This document shows positions 53,343-63,619 of a DNA stretch of 64,000 nt, in pieces (the stretch's first letter is position 1; each line of letters starts with the position of its first letter). The position numbers and the translations under genes are program-made. This DNA comes from Rhizobium sp. WSM4643 (lineage in GTDB: Bacteria > Pseudomonadota > Alphaproteobacteria > Rhizobiales > Rhizobiaceae): NCBI RefSeq assembly GCF_025152745.1, contig NZ_CP104040.1, positions 3,716,501-3,780,500 of the forward strand, given 5' to 3'. The notes under the pieces are model-generated. The model did no database searches. It saw only the letters and a program-made list of their open reading frames with translations, and was not told where the DNA came from.

Positions 53343-56300
53343 TCATTCCGCGGCGATGCCCATCCGGCTGCGCTCCATTTCCTCGAGCGCACGACGGTAT
53401 TCGACCGGCATGACCTTGCGGAACTTCGGACGGTTTTCGGCCCAGTTGTCGAGTATCTCAGTGGCGCGGGCCGAGCCGGTATAGTGCAGATGGTTGGAGA
53501 TCAGCTGGTAGAGGCGCTCCTCGTCATGGCGCGTCATGTCGCCAGAGACGTCGACGCGTCCCTTGTGCATGAGGTCGCCGCCGTGATGGTGCAGCTTCTC
53601 CAGCATGTCGTCCTCCTCGGGCACCGGCTCGAGCTCGACCATCGCCATGTTGCAGCGGCTGGCGAAATCGCCGGTTTCATCGAGCACGTAGGCGACACCG
53701 CCGGACATCCCGGCCGCGAAATTACGGCCCGTGGCACCGAGCACGACGACGACGCCACCGGTCATGTATTCGCAGCCATGGTCGCCGACACCTTCGACGA
53801 TGGCAATCGCGCCTGAATTGCGCACGGCGAAACGTTCGCCCGCTACACCGCGGAAATAGCATTCGCCCTCGGTCGCACCATAGAGCACGGTGTTGCCGAC
53901 GATGATCGAGTCCTCGGCTACGATCCTCGAATTCTCCGGCGGCCGGATGATGATCTTGCCGCCCGAAAGGCCCTTGCCGACATAGTCGTTGCCGTCGCCG
54001 ATCAGGTTGAAAGTGACGCCGCGCGACAGGAAGGCGCCGAAGCTCTGCCCCGCCGTGCCGCGAAGCGTCACGTTGATCGTGTCTTCCTTCAGACCGCGAT
54101 GGCGATAACGCTTGGCGACCTCGCCGGAAAGCATCGCGCCCACCGACCGGTCGACGTTCTTGATGCCGACTTCGAAGGCGACGGGCGTCTTGGCCGTCAG
54201 TGCCGGCTGCGCCTGCTCGATCAGCACGCGGTCGAGAATATCGTCGATCGGGTGCTTCTGCCGGCTCGTCCAGAAGGTCTCTTCCTTGGGAGCGTCGACC
54301 TTGTGGAAGATACGGTTGAAATCGAGGCCCTTTGCCTTCCAGTGGTTCAACATCTCGTCCTTCTCCAGAAGCTCCGAGGCGCCGATGATCTCGTCGAGCC
54401 GGGTGAAGCCCAGCGAGGCGAGGATTTCACGCACTTCGTTGGCGACGAAGAAGAAATAGTTGATGACGTGCTCCGGCGCGCCCTTGAAGCGCTTGCGCAG
54501 CACCGGATCCTGGGTCGCCACACCCACCGGACAGGTGTTGAGATGGCACTTGCGCATCATGATGCAGCCGGCGGCAATCAGCGGCGCGGTGGCAAAGCCG
54601 AATTCGTCGGCTCCGAGCAGCGCCCCGATGATAACGTCGCGGCCAGTCTTCAGCCCACCGTCCACCTGCAGGGCGACGCGCGAGCGCAGCCCGTTCAGCA
54701 CCAGCGTCTGCTGCGTCTCGGCAAGGCCGATTTCCCAGGGGCTGCCGGCATGTTTCAGCGACGTCAGCGGCGACGCACCCGTGCCGCCGTCGAAGCCGGC
54801 GACCGTAATGTGGTCGGCGCGTGCCTTGGCGACACCAGCGGCAACCGTGCCGACGCCAACTTCGGAGACGAGCTTGACCGAGACATCGGCGGTCGGGTTG
54901 ACGTTCTTCAGATCGTAGATCAGCTGCGCCAGATCTTCGATGGAATAGATGTCGTGGTGCGGCGGCGGCGAAATCAGGCCGACACCCGGGGTCGAATGTC
55001 GGGTCTTGGCAACAGTCGCATCGACCTTGTGACCGGGCAGCTGGCCGCCTTCGCCGGGCTTGGCGCCCTGCGCCACCTTGATCTGCAGCATGTCGGCATT
55101 GACGAGATATTCGGTGGTGACGCCGAAGCGACCCGAGGCGATCTGCTTGATCGCCGAGCGTTCCGGGTTCATCGAACCATCGGCCAGCGGCATGTAACGG
55201 TCGGATTCCTCACCACCTTCGCCGGTGTTCGACTTGCCGCCGATCCGGTTCATGGCAATCGCCAGCGTCGTATGCGCCTCTCTGGAGATTGAGCCGAAGG
55301 ACATTGCGCCCGTCGAGAACCGCTTGACGATATCGGCCGCCGGTTCGACCTCGTCGACCGATACCGGCTTGCGGCCGAGCGCTTCGGCGCTCTTGATCTT
55401 GAACAGCCCGCGGATCGTGTTCATCCGCAGCGCCGAGTTGTTCACCATCTCGGCGAATTCCTGATAACGGTCCTCGGCATTGCCGCGCACGGCATGTTGA
55501 AGGGCCGCGACGGCATCCGGCGTCCAGGCATGGCTTTCGCCGCGCATGCGGTAGGCATATTCGCCGCCGATGTCGAGCGTCGTGGCAAGAAGCGGATCGG
55601 TGCCGAAGGCCGCGTTATGGCGGGCGACGGTTTCTGAGGCGATTGCCTCGAGGCCAACGCCTTCGATCATCGTCGCGGTTCCGAAGAAATACTTGTCGAT
55701 CAGTTCCGACTGCAGGCCGATCGCATCGAAGATCTGCGCGCCGCAATAGGACTGGTAGGTCGAGATGCCCATCTTCGACATGACCTTGAGGATGCCCTTG
55801 CCGACTGCCTTGATGTAGCGGTAGACGACTTCGGAAGCATCCACTTCCTTCGGGAATTCGCCCTTGGCATGCATGTCGAGCAACGTGTCGAAGGCAAGAT
55901 AAGGGTTGATCGCCTCGGCGCCGTAGCCGGCGAGCAGGCAGAAATGGTGGACCTCGCGCGGCTCTCCGGTCTCGACGACGAGACCGACCGAGGTGCGCAG
56001 CCCCTTGCGGATCAGATGGTGATGCACGGCAGCTGTGGCGAGCAACGCGGGAATGGCGATCCGATCCGGCCCGATCTGGCGGTCGGAGAGCACGATGATG
56101 TTGTAACCGCCCTTGACGGCCGCCTCCGCGCGCTCGCAGAGCCGGTCGAGCATCTCGGGCATGCCTTCGGCACCACGCTCGATATCATAGGTGAAATCGA
56201 GCGTCTTGGTGTCGAAACGGTCTTCCGTATGGCCGATCGAGCGGATCTTTTCGAGATCGCCATTGGTCAGGATCGGCTGACGAACCTCGAGCCGCTTGGC

Positions 56301-58067
56301 GTTCGCCGCCCCCTCGTGGTCGAGAATGTTCGGCCGCGGCCCAATGAAGGAAACCAGGCTCATCACCAGTTCCTCGCGGATCGGGTCGATCGGCGGGTTG
56401 GTCACCTGCGCGAAGTTCTGCTTGAAATAGGTGTAGAGCAACTTCGGCTTTTCCGACATCGCCGAGATCGGCGTATCCGTGCCCATCGAGCCGATCGCCT
56501 CCTGGCCCGTCGTCGCCATCGGCGACATCAGGATGCGTGTATCCTCGAGCGTATAGCCGAAGGCCTGCTGGCGGTCGAGCAGCGACACGTCGCGGCGCAG
56601 CGCCCGCGGCTCCACCGGCTTCAGGTCTTCGAGGATCAGCTGGGTGCGGTTGAGCCAGCTGCGATAGGGATGCGCCGTCGCCAGCTGCGACTTCACCTCA
56701 TCGTCGGAGATGATGCGGCCTTCTTCCATATCGATCAGCAGCATCTTGCCCGGCTGCAGGCGCCACTTCTGGATGATCTTCTCCTCCGGAACCGGCAGCA
56801 CGCCGGCTTCGGACGCCATGATGACGCGGTCGTCATCGGTGACCAGGTAGCGCGCCGGCCGCAGGCCGTTGCGGTCGAGCGTCGCGCCGATCTGCTTGCC
56901 GTCGGTGAAGGCGACGGCAGCCGGCCCGTCCCAGGGCTCCATCAGCGCCGCATGATATTCGTAGAACGCCTTGCGTTCGGCCGCCATCGACTGGTTGCCG
57001 GCCCAGGCTTCCGGGATCAGCATCATCACGGCATGCGCCAGCGAATAACCGCCGCGCACCAGGAATTCGAGCGCATTGTCGAAGCAGGCCGTGTCCGACT
57101 GCCCCTCGTAAGAGATCGGCCAGAGCTTGGAAATGTCCTCGCCGAACAGCGGCGAGGAGACCGACGCCTGGCGCGCCGCCATCCAGTTGACGTTGCCGCG
57201 CAGCGTGTTGATCTCGCCGTTATGGGCGACCATACGGTAGGGATGCGCGAGCTTCCACGACGGGAAGGTGTTGGTCGAGAAGCGTTGATGCACCAGGGCG
57301 ACCGCGCTTTCGAAGCGCGGATCCGACAGGTCCTTGTAGTAGACGCCGACCTGATAGGCCAGGAACATGCCCTTGTAGACCACAGTCGCCGACGACAGCG
57401 ATACCGGATAGAAATTGCTCTCCTCGCCGTCGAACTCGTCATAAATGCGGTTCGAGATCACCTTGCGCAGCGTGAACAGCCGGCGCTCGAACTCGTCGTT
57501 GTTTTCGGCGTCCTCGCCGGCGCCGATGAAGACCTGCACATGATGCGGCTCAGTCGCGGCAATGGCCGGCGCCTTGGAGAGCGAGGAATTGTCGACCGGC
57601 ACGTCACGGAAGCCGATGAAGACCTGACCTTCCTCGGTGATGACGTCCTTGATCACCTTCTTGAAATGCTCGATCTGCTTTTCATCGCGCGGCATGAAGA
57701 TATGGCCGACACCATATTCGCCGACCGGCGGCAGGGTGATGCCCTGCTCGGCCATCTCCTCGCGGAAGAAACGGTCGGGGATCTGCACCAGGATGCCGGC
57801 GCCGTCACCCATCAGCGGATCGGCGCCGACGGCGCCGCGATGCGTCAGGTTCTCGAGGATGAAAAGGCCATCCTTGACGATCTGGTGCGACTTCTCACCC
57901 TTCATATGGGCGACGAAGCCGACGCCGCAGGCATCATGTTCGTTGCGCGGATCGTAGAGGCCCTGCTTCTTCGGCAGGCCGGAGGCGGATTTGGACATAT
58001 TGGCCGTCGCGCGCAGCTCAGCAGCAGCAAACCGGTCAACTTCCATGGATGGCGTCTTCGTCATCAT
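53343..58067 (-). CDS. gltB: Glutamate synthase (NADPH) large subunit
   Basis: 1574 residues from ATG 58067 (AGGAGG just upstream; the next codon is also ATG). About 280 bases of open frame beyond have no support. The propeptide is about 46 residues long and the mature enzyme starts with the nucleophile Cys in [18 protein letters not shown]. Domains are class II glutamine amidotransferase (to about 470), a central domain, and an FMN-binding alpha/beta barrel (about 860-1290). The barrel includes the [3Fe-4S] Cys cluster [23 protein letters not shown]-terminal beta-helix ends the chain. It converts glutamine and 2-oxoglutarate to two glutamates. Confidence 0.97.
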   Translation of the reverse strand: MMTKTPSMEVDRFAAAELRATANMSKSASGLPKKQGLYDPRNEHDACGVGFVAHMKGEKSHQIVKDGLFILENLTHRGAVGADPLMGDGAGILVQIPDRFFREEMAEQGITLPPVGEYGVGHIFMPRDEKQIEHFKKVIKDVITEEGQVFIGFRDVPVDNSSLSKAPAIAATEPHHVQVFIGAGEDAENNDEFERRLFTLRKVISNRIYDEFDGEESNFYPVSLSSATVVYKGMFLAYQVGVYYKDLSDPRFESAVALVHQRFSTNTFPSWKLAHPYRMVAHNGEINTLRGNVNWMAARQASVSSPLFGEDISKLWPISYEGQSDTACFDNALEFLVRGGYSLAHAVMMLIPEAWAGNQSMAAERKAFYEYHAALMEPWDGPAAVAFTDGKQIGATLDRNGLRPARYLVTDDDRVIMASEAGVLPVPEEKIIQKWRLQPGKMLLIDMEEGRIISDDEVKSQLATAHPYRSWLNRTQLILEDLKPVEPRALRRDVSLLDRQQAFGYTLEDTRILMSPMATTGQEAIGSMGTDTPISAMSEKPKLLYTYFKQNFAQVTNPPIDPIREELVMSLVSFIGPRPNILDHEGAANAKRLEVRQPILTNGDLEKIRSIGHTEDRFDTKTLDFTYDIERGAEGMPEMLDRLCERAEAAVKGGYNIIVLSDRQIGPDRIAIPALLATAAVHHHLIRKGLRTSVGLVVETGEPREVHHFCLLAGYGAEAINPYLAFDTLLDMHAKGEFPKEVDASEVVYRYIKAVGKGILKVMSKMGISTYQSYCGAQIFDAIGLQSELIDKYFFGTATMIEGVGLEAIASETVARHNAAFGTDPLLATTLDIGGEYAYRMRGESHAWTPDAVAALQHAVRGNAEDRYQEFAEMVNNSALRMNTIRGLFKIKSAEALGRKPVSVDEVEPAADIVKRFSTGAMSFGSISREAHTTLAIAMNRIGGKSNTGEGGEESDRYMPLADGSMNPERSAIKQIASGRFGVTTEYLVNADMLQIKVAQGAKPGEGGQLPGHKVDATVAKTRHSTPGVGLISPPPHHDIYSIEDLAQLIYDLKNVNPTADVSVKLVSEVGVGTVAAGVAKARADHITVAGFDGGTGASPLTSLKHAGSPWEIGLAETQQTLVLNGLRSRVALQVDGGLKTGRDVIIGALLGADEFGFATAPLIAAGCIMMRKCHLNTCPVGVATQDPVLRKRFKGAPEHVINYFFFVANEVREILASLGFTRLDEIIGASELLEKDEMLNHWKAKGLDFNRIFHKVDAPKEETFWTSRQKHPIDDILDRVLIEQAQPALTAKTPVAFEVGIKNVDRSVGAMLSGEVAKRYRHRGLKEDTINVTLRGTAGQSFGAFLSRGVTFNLIGDGNDYVGKGLSGGKIIIRPPENSRIVAEDSIIVGNTVLYGATEGECYFRGVAGERFAVRNSGAIAIVEGVGDHGCEYMTGGVVVVLGATGRNFAAGMSGGVAYVLDETGDFASRCNMAMVELEPVPEEDDMLEKLHHHGGDLMHKGRVDVSGDMTRHDEERLYQLISNHLHYTGSARATEILDNWAENRPKFRKVMPVEYRRALEEMERSRMGIAAE

Positions 58068-58606
58068 CTTTCCTCCTGTCGAAGCCCGCGCGGTCGCGGG
58101 CGGCTTTTCGTCCCGCGCCGCAACCCGAAGATAGGTTCGGCGCATGACAGCGCTGTTGCATTGTGAAGATCGGCCGCAGACATCTGCTTTAAAGGAAAGC
58201 AAACCGTCGCGTTCCGCGCCTGCCATTCGCCTCCGCGCGCCACCCCTTAAGGCTTGACGCTCGGAAGAACTATAGCGTGAAAGCCGGTCTGTTCCAGGGC
58301 TTTCGGCGCCTCTTCGGTCATAAAGGCCAGAATAGGACAGCAACACTGTCCTAATTCATCAGTTCTATGCCAGAAAGCATTCGGCTCTGCAAGAGCGCTC
58401 CGTCAAAAAACGTCAATTTGCGACGGAAGATTGCCTATGTAGCGGCGATGACGAAAGAAAATTACGTTGTAACGAATTATTTTGTTTATTGATTGCGTAG
58501 TTCAATTTCCGTGATGTGTCGCCGGCGACAACCTTGATCCTGCGAAGCTTTGGCGTAATGTCCGCTGCGGACTTGCCAACCCCTTCCTTTCCAACGGTTT
58601 CCCCAC
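58068..58606. other. Long divergent intergenic region gltB / ltaE
   Basis: 540 bases without a credible gene. Around 58440-58500 it becomes AT-rich (acgttgtaacgaattatttt). It contains the dyad at 58333 and must hold both promoters; nothing else was recognised. Confidence 0.6.
58333..58353. promoter_or_regulatory. Candidate operator: 8-bp dyad in the gltB / ltaE gap
   Basis: TAGGACAG and CTGTCCTA are perfect inverted repeats separated by CAACA, near the middle of the 540-base region between the divergent gltB and threonine aldolase genes. Size and spacing fit a dimeric regulator. The binding protein is unknown. Confidence 0.5.
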
Positions 58607-59659
58607 ATGTTCTTTGCTTCCGATAACTGGGCCGGCGCCCACAAATCCATTGCCGAACGTCTGCTGACGGAATCGACCGGCTTTGCCGCCGCCTATGGCG
58701 CCGGCGATCTCGACAGAAAGGTCGAAGCTCGTTTTTCCGAGATCTTCGAGCGTGAGGTTTCGATCTTCTTCGTCGCCACCGGCACAGCCGCCAACTCGCT
58801 GTCGCTGGCAAGCGTCCAGCGCCCCGGCGGCATCACCTTCTGCCATTCGGAAGCCCATGTGATCGAGGATGAATGCGGCGCGCCGGAATTTTTCTCCGGT
58901 TCCGCCCGCCTCGTTGCCGTTGACGGCGAAGCCGGAAAGATCGATCCGGCGAAGCTTTCTGAAAAGATCGCAAGCTTTCCCGAGGACGCCGTCCACCACG
59001 GCCGCGCCAGCGCCGTGACCATCACCCAGGCGACCGAGATCGGCACCGTCTATTCCTTGCCGGAGATCGGCGAGATCGCCGCCATCGCCAGAAAGCGCAG
59101 TCTGCCGCTCCACATGGATGGTGCCCGCTTCGCCAACGCGCTGGTCGCACTTGGCGCCACCCCGGCCGAGATGACCTGGAAGCGTGGCGTCGATATGCTC
59201 TCCTTCGGCGGCACCAAGAACGGCTGCTGGTGCGCCGAAGCGATCGTCTTCTTCAATCCGGATCAGGCGCGGGAAATGCCCTTCATCCGCAAGCGCGCCG
59301 CCCAGCTCTTCTCCAAGTCGCGTTTCATCGCCGCCCAGTTCGACGCCTATTTCGAAAACGGCCTCTGGCTCGATCTTGCCCGTCATTCGAACGGCATGGC
59401 CGACCGGCTGCGCGCCGGCATCGGCACGAGCAATTCCGCCCGCCTCGCCTGGCCGACCGCATCCAACGAAGTCTTTGCCGTCGTCAGCAAAAGTGCCGTA
59501 AAAACCGCGGAGGAAAAGGGCGCGAAATTTTACGAATGGCCGGTCCCGGCGGCAACGCCCGAACTCGTTTCCGAAAGCGAAACCCTGATCCGCCTCGTCA
59601 CCAGCTTCGCGACGACCGAAGCGGATGTCGATGGTTTCCTGAAATGCCTGGCCGCTTGA
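58607..59659 (+). CDS. ltaE: Low-specificity L-threonine aldolase-type enzyme
   Basis: 350 residues. It is a fold-type I PLP enzyme cleaving threonine or allo-threonine to glycine and acetaldehyde. MFFASDNWAGAHKSIAERLL, FFVATGTAANSLSLA, LHMDGARFANALVALG (PLP-binding Asp) and LSFGGTKNGCWCAEAIV (Lys that binds PLP) are family markers. Length and motifs are intact. It is transcribed away from gltB. Confidence 0.94.
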   Translation: MFFASDNWAGAHKSIAERLLTESTGFAAAYGAGDLDRKVEARFSEIFEREVSIFFVATGTAANSLSLASVQRPGGITFCHSEAHVIEDECGAPEFFSGSARLVAVDGEAGKIDPAKLSEKIASFPEDAVHHGRASAVTITQATEIGTVYSLPEIGEIAAIARKRSLPLHMDGARFANALVALGATPAEMTWKRGVDMLSFGGTKNGCWCAEAIVFFNPDQAREMPFIRKRAAQLFSKSRFIAAQFDAYFENGLWLDLARHSNGMADRLRAGIGTSNSARLAWPTASNEVFAVVSKSAVKTAEEKGAKFYEWPVPAATPELVSESETLIRLVTSFATTEADVDGFLKCLAA

Positions 59660-59667
59660 TCGCCGGC

Positions 59668-59700
59668 GCGAAAGGCTTGCCGGCCCGGCGGGCCTTTCGC
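59668..59700. terminator. Hairpin between convergent ltaE and LysR genes
   Basis: Nine-base arms GCGAAAGGC / GCCTTTCGC with a GC-rich loop that has its own small palindrome. Confidence 0.65.
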
Positions 59701-59713
59701 TGCCGGCAAGGAC

Positions 59714-60568
59714 TCACGCCGACCTCAGCCCCCTCACCTTCTGCAGAATATCCTCCGACAGGGCCGAGACCAGCGCCTGGTCCGCGCCCTTGCGCGGAAC
59801 CAGCACGAATTCCACATCCTCCAGCACCGGAAGTCTTCCCGCAGTGATTTCCTTCAGCCCTGAGGGCGCCATGCTGCGCGGCTGCACCAGCACCCCCATC
59901 CCGGCCCGGGCCGCTGCCGTCAGCCCGCTCAAGCTGCCGCAGGTACAGACGATCCTCCACGGCACCCCGTTTCGACCGAGCGCTTCGAGCGCGATCACTC
60001 GCGTGACGCTCGGCGGCGGAAAGGCGATCAGTGGCAGAGGACCGGAGGCGAGCACGCGCTCTGGATCACGCGCCAGCCAGACGAGCGGCTCGCGATAGAC
60101 GAGCTTTCCGCGCGCATCGCCGAGCCGGCGCTTGGCGAGCACCAGATCGATCTCGCCATTGTCCTGCATCTCGTAGAGAACGCCGGAAAGCGCCACAGTC
60201 AGCTCGAGGTCGACGGAGGGGTGCGAACGAACGAAATCCTCGAGCACCGCCGGCAGCTGACTGGTGACGAAATCTTCCGACACGCCGAGCCGCAGGCTGC
60301 CGCGCAGGCTGTTGCTCTTAAACAGCGACTGTATCTGCCCCTCGATCGAAAGCATGGCGCGCGCATGCAACAGCAGCGCCTCGCCATCGCCGGTCAGCAT
60401 CACCTTATGCGTGTCGCGCGCCAGCAGCTTGCGCCCGAGTGCCGTCTCCAGCCGCTGGATGTGCTGGCTGACGGTCGACTGACCGAGGCCGAGCCTCTCT
60501 GCCGCGAGCGTGAAACTGCCCATCTGTTCGACAGCAACGAAACTGCGCAATTGCGAGAGGTCTAGCAT
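59714..60568 (-). CDS. LysR-type regulator of the adjacent transporter
   Basis: 284 residues. The HTH is MLDLSQLRSFVAVEQMGSFTLAAERLGLGQSTVSQHIQRLE in outline, then the effector domain (about 88-280). It is divergent from the BASS transporter with 45 bases between the starts, so it likely controls that gene. Effector unknown. Ordinary length. Confidence 0.94.
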   Translation of the reverse strand: MLDLSQLRSFVAVEQMGSFTLAAERLGLGQSTVSQHIQRLETALGRKLLARDTHKVMLTGDGEALLLHARAMLSIEGQIQSLFKSNSLRGSLRLGVSEDFVTSQLPAVLEDFVRSHPSVDLELTVALSGVLYEMQDNGEIDLVLAKRRLGDARGKLVYREPLVWLARDPERVLASGPLPLIAFPPPSVTRVIALEALGRNGVPWRIVCTCGSLSGLTAAARAGMGVLVQPRSMAPSGLKEITAGRLPVLEDVEFVLVPRKGADQALVSALSEDILQKVRGLRSA

Positions 60569-60613
60569 GATCCAGTTTCTCGATAACTGTTATTCCTTGC
60601 ATCCTGGATCATA

Positions 60614-61663
60614 ATGGACGACAGAACAATGATTGTTTTATCACGCCGCGAGATCGCCATGCGCCGCTTTCTGCCCGATACATTCACCATCCTGCTTGTC
60701 TGCACCGTCATCCTCGCCTCGCTGCTGCCGGCGCGCGGCACATTCGCGCATTATTTCGGTATCGCCACCGACCTTGCCATCGCGCTGCTGTTTTTCCTGC
60801 ACGGCGCCCGCCTGTCGCGCGACGTCGTCATATCAGGCCTGCTGCACTGGCGCCTGCATCTCGTCATTCTGCTGACGACCTTCGGCATCTTCCCGCTGCT
60901 TGGCATGGCGCTCGGACTGATCCCCGACACGATCCTGCCGCAGCCGCTTTATCTCGGCATCCTCTTCCTCTGCGTGCTGCCCTCGACGGTGCAGTCGTCG
61001 ATCGCCTTCACCTCGATGGCGGGCGGCAACGTGTCGGCCGCCATCTGCTCGGCCTCGGCATCCAACATCTTCGGCATGTTCCTGACACCGCTGCTCGTCG
61101 GCCTGTTGTTTTCCGTCGGCGGCCACGGCGGCTTCTCCTTCGACGCATTAGAGCAGATCCTGCTGCAGTTGCTCGCCCCGTTCATCGTCGGCCAGATTCT
61201 GCAGCCCTGGATCGGCGACTGGATTCGCGCCAAGAAGAAGATCCTGATGCCTGTCGACCGCGGCTCGATCCTGATGGTCGTCTATCTCGCCTTCAGCACG
61301 GCTGTGGTCGAAGGTCTGTGGCACACCTTCTCGATCGCCGATATCGCCGTCGTCATCGTCGCCGACATGGTTCTGCTGGCAATTGTCCTGGTGCTGACGA
61401 TGTTCGGCAGCCGTTGGCTGGGCTTCAACAAGGCCGACGAGATCACCATCACCTTCTGCGGCTCGAAGAAGAGCCTTGCAAGCGGCGTGCCGATCGCGAA
61501 CGTCATCTTCGCCGGCCAGTCGATCGGCGCGATCGTGCTTCCGCTGATGCTGTTCCACCAGATCCAGTTGATGGTCTGCGCCGTCATCGCCCAGAAATAC
61601 GCCGCCGCCGCGGCCCGCCGCGCAACGGACGAGGAAATCGACGAAGCCGCCAGCCCGGCATGA
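60614..61663 (+). CDS. Bile acid:sodium symporter (BASS) family transporter
   Basis: 349 residues from ATG 60614; ATG 60659 (MRRFLPDTFTILL) is likely the better membrane-protein start. There are about nine to ten membrane helices. FLHGARLSRDVVISGLLHWRLHL, CVLPSTVQSSIAFTSMAGGNVSAAICSASASNIFGMFLTPLLV and TFCGSKKSLASGVPIANVIF match the SBF-like (YfeH) branch, with a conserved crossover region. The substrate in bacteria is unknown. A LysR gene diverges from it. Confidence 0.92.
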   Translation: MDDRTMIVLSRREIAMRRFLPDTFTILLVCTVILASLLPARGTFAHYFGIATDLAIALLFFLHGARLSRDVVISGLLHWRLHLVILLTTFGIFPLLGMALGLIPDTILPQPLYLGILFLCVLPSTVQSSIAFTSMAGGNVSAAICSASASNIFGMFLTPLLVGLLFSVGGHGGFSFDALEQILLQLLAPFIVGQILQPWIGDWIRAKKKILMPVDRGSILMVVYLAFSTAVVEGLWHTFSIADIAVVIVADMVLLAIVLVLTMFGSRWLGFNKADEITITFCGSKKSLASGVPIANVIFAGQSIGAIVLPLMLFHQIQLMVCAVIAQKYAAAAARRATDEEIDEAASPA

Positions 61664-61689
61664 AGCATGTCGCGCCAAGCGGCAATAGA

Positions 61690-61720
61690 AAACGGCGCCC
61701 CCGATGGAGCGCCGTCCGTT
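61690..61720 (-). terminator. Terminator between BASS and hsp20 genes
   Basis: ACGGCGC / GCGCCGT stem with a T run on the minus strand, ending the hsp20 transcript. Confidence 0.7.
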
Positions 61721-61739
61721 TCATCCGACAAGGATCTGA

Positions 61740-62210
61740 TTAGCCGTTGATGATCTGCGCTTCAATGGCCTTCGGAGCCTCGACCGGTTCTGCAGCAATC
61801 GTAATCTTGCGGGGCTTCATGGCCTCGGGAATATTGCGCAGAAGGTCGATGTGCAGCAGGCCGTTCTTCAGCGAAGCAGCGGTCACCTCAACATGGTCGG
61901 CAAGCTGGAAGCGGCGCTCGAAGGCACGCTTGGCAATGCCGCGGTAGAGGAATTCGCCGCTTTCGGCAGGTTCCTCGTGCTTTTCACCCTTCACCGACAG
62001 GACATGGGCATGGGCTTCGATCGAAAGTTCAGTCTCGTCGAAACCGGCAACGGCCATGGTGATGCGATAGGTGTTTTCACCGGTGCGCTCGATATTATAG
62101 GGCGGATAGGTCTGCGCCTGCTCCGGCTGGGCAAGACTGTCGAGCATGGTGAAGAGCCGGTCGAAACCGACGGTCGAACGATAAAGGGGAGAGAAGTCTA
62201 CGTGACGCAT
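61740..62210 (-). CDS. Small heat-shock protein, Hsp20 family (IbpA type)
   Basis: 156 residues. The alpha-crystallin domain (about 36-135) includes YPPYNIERTGENTYRITMAVAGFDETELSIEAHAHVLSVKGEK and RAFERRFQLADHVEVTAASLKNGLLHIDLLRNIPEAMKPRKI. The I-x-I/V-type C-terminal region is present. It is a holdase chaperone for heat-damaged proteins. The 5' leader has features of a ROSE thermometer. Class A rhizobial sHsp. Confidence 0.95.
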   Translation of the reverse strand: MRHVDFSPLYRSTVGFDRLFTMLDSLAQPEQAQTYPPYNIERTGENTYRITMAVAGFDETELSIEAHAHVLSVKGEKHEEPAESGEFLYRGIAKRAFERRFQLADHVEVTAASLKNGLLHIDLLRNIPEAMKPRKITIAAEPVEAPKAIEAQIING

Positions 62211-62330
62211 GATGTCCTCCTGTGGAAGCGACGTGTTGCGATGAAATGCCCCTGAAACCCCATCTTTGGCGGCCTCGGGACGGTTGCGCAGGCCCTTTCC
62301 GGCACCCGCAGAAAGGAGATGGTGATGGGA
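62211..62330 (-). promoter_or_regulatory. Candidate ROSE-type RNA thermometer of hsp20
   Basis: Immediately upstream of the start the minus strand reads ACGTCGCTTCCACAGGAGG then ACATC and ATG. The U-C-G-C-U element (62227-62231) fits the conserved U-Y-G-C-U of ROSE, and CUUCC can pair with the GGAGG of the ribosome-binding site around ACA. Further GC-rich pairing segments lie upstream. ROSE elements are known before rhizobial hsp genes. Confidence 0.6.
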
Positions 62331-62617
62331 TTTGACGAGTTCAAGACCTTTCCGGAATCGCCTTGATCGGCCCGTGAACCCCGCATGAACGACCGGTTCG
62401 GAGCGCGTTCAGGCGCATTCGCCTAGAAATTTCGGCGTCGGGTGAATCTGGTCCCGATGGCTGAAGTGCATCGTCCCTTCTTCTTCAGTCTCAACTTCGG
62501 CCGGCCGAGAGCACCCTCATGCTCCTGCCGGCCCTTTTCCCCCACCGCTTTCCAAGCCGGATGCCATGCGCTATCCCTGAAGGTGGAAGCAGTCAGCAGC
62601 GGCGCATTGGCAAAGTC

Positions 62618-63592
62618 ATGGATCAGGTTCTCTATTCGACGCCCGACAATCCCGCTCCGGAAAACCGCACGGAGGGGTTCTTCGAAACCCATGACGGCCA
62701 CCAACTGCGTTACGCCGTCTTCCGCTCTAGCGGACAGGTTGCCAAGGGCACCGTCGTCATCCTGCACGGCCGAAACGAATATATCGAGAAATATTTTGAG
62801 ACGATCCGCGACCTGACGGCCAGGGGCCTCTGGGTCGCGACCTTCGATATGCGCGGCCAGGGCGGCTCGCAGCGGCTCCTGAAACGCCGAAACCACGGCC
62901 ACATCCGCCGCTTCGTCGATTACGAGCGCGATCTCGACACCTTCCTCGAAAAGGTGGTGCTGCCGGATACCCGCCTGCCCTTCTACTTGCTCGCGCATTC
63001 CACAGGCGGCCTGATCGCGCTCTCGGCCGCCCCCTATCTCACCACTCGTATCGATCGCATGGTGCTGTCGGCGCCCTTCATCGGCCTTACCGGCCAGGCG
63101 GCTTCGCCCCGCGTCATTCGCACCCTTGCCGGCACGCTGAACGCCGTCGGCCTCGGCTTCCTGCCGCTGACCTCGAAACTGAAGGAGCCGGATTTCCGCG
63201 ACAATCCGCTGACCTCGGACGAGCACCGCTTCGAGCGCAATGTCGCGATGATGAAGGCCCATCCGGAGCTGACACTCGGGCCACCGACAGCCCGCTGGCT
63301 GACCGAGGCCTTTCGCACGATGGACCGGGTCACCTCGCCCTACCATCTCTTCTCGATCACCATCCCGACCATCGTCATCGCCCCAACGCGTGACGGTGTC
63401 GTGCCCTATACGGCGCAGGAGCGCCTTTCGCGTTATTTCCGCGCCGGCCAGCTGGTGCCGATCAACGGCGCCCGGCACGAGATATTCCAGGAACGGGATA
63501 TCTACCGCGCCGCCGCCCTTGCGGCCTTCCACGCCTTCATTCCCGGCAGCGATGCCGAAGAAAACCAGGACATTGCTGCCCTCGGTACGTGA
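62618..63592 (+). CDS. Alpha/beta hydrolase, lysophospholipase-like
   Basis: 324 residues from ATG 62618 (MDQVLYSTPDNPAPENRTEG); upstream in-frame codons read low-complexity sequence and are discarded. The family core includes VVILHGRNEYIEKYFETI, DMRGQGGSQRLLKRRNHGHI, the nucleophile LLAHSTGGLIAL, APTRDGVVPY with the acid and NGARHEIFQE with the His. These match monoacylglycerol lipase/lysophospholipase (PldB-like) proteins. Cytoplasmic, no signal peptide. Intact triad. Confidence 0.92.
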   Translation: MDQVLYSTPDNPAPENRTEGFFETHDGHQLRYAVFRSSGQVAKGTVVILHGRNEYIEKYFETIRDLTARGLWVATFDMRGQGGSQRLLKRRNHGHIRRFVDYERDLDTFLEKVVLPDTRLPFYLLAHSTGGLIALSAAPYLTTRIDRMVLSAPFIGLTGQAASPRVIRTLAGTLNAVGLGFLPLTSKLKEPDFRDNPLTSDEHRFERNVAMMKAHPELTLGPPTARWLTEAFRTMDRVTSPYHLFSITIPTIVIAPTRDGVVPYTAQERLSRYFRAGQLVPINGARHEIFQERDIYRAAALAAFHAFIPGSDAEENQDIAALGT

Positions 63593-63619
63593 GCCGGATC
63601 GGCTTTGCCGACCGGGGGA

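Noticed and set aside
55869..58166. 765-residue reading frame opposite gltB
   Set aside because: It is the antisense image of the high-GC gltB gene; composition is rich in Arg, His and Asp with no domain, as expected for a shadow frame.
58068..58346. N-terminal extension of gltB up to 58346
   Set aside because: AGGAGG directly before 58067 and the normal propeptide length favour the inner start; the extension is unlike any GltB N-terminus.
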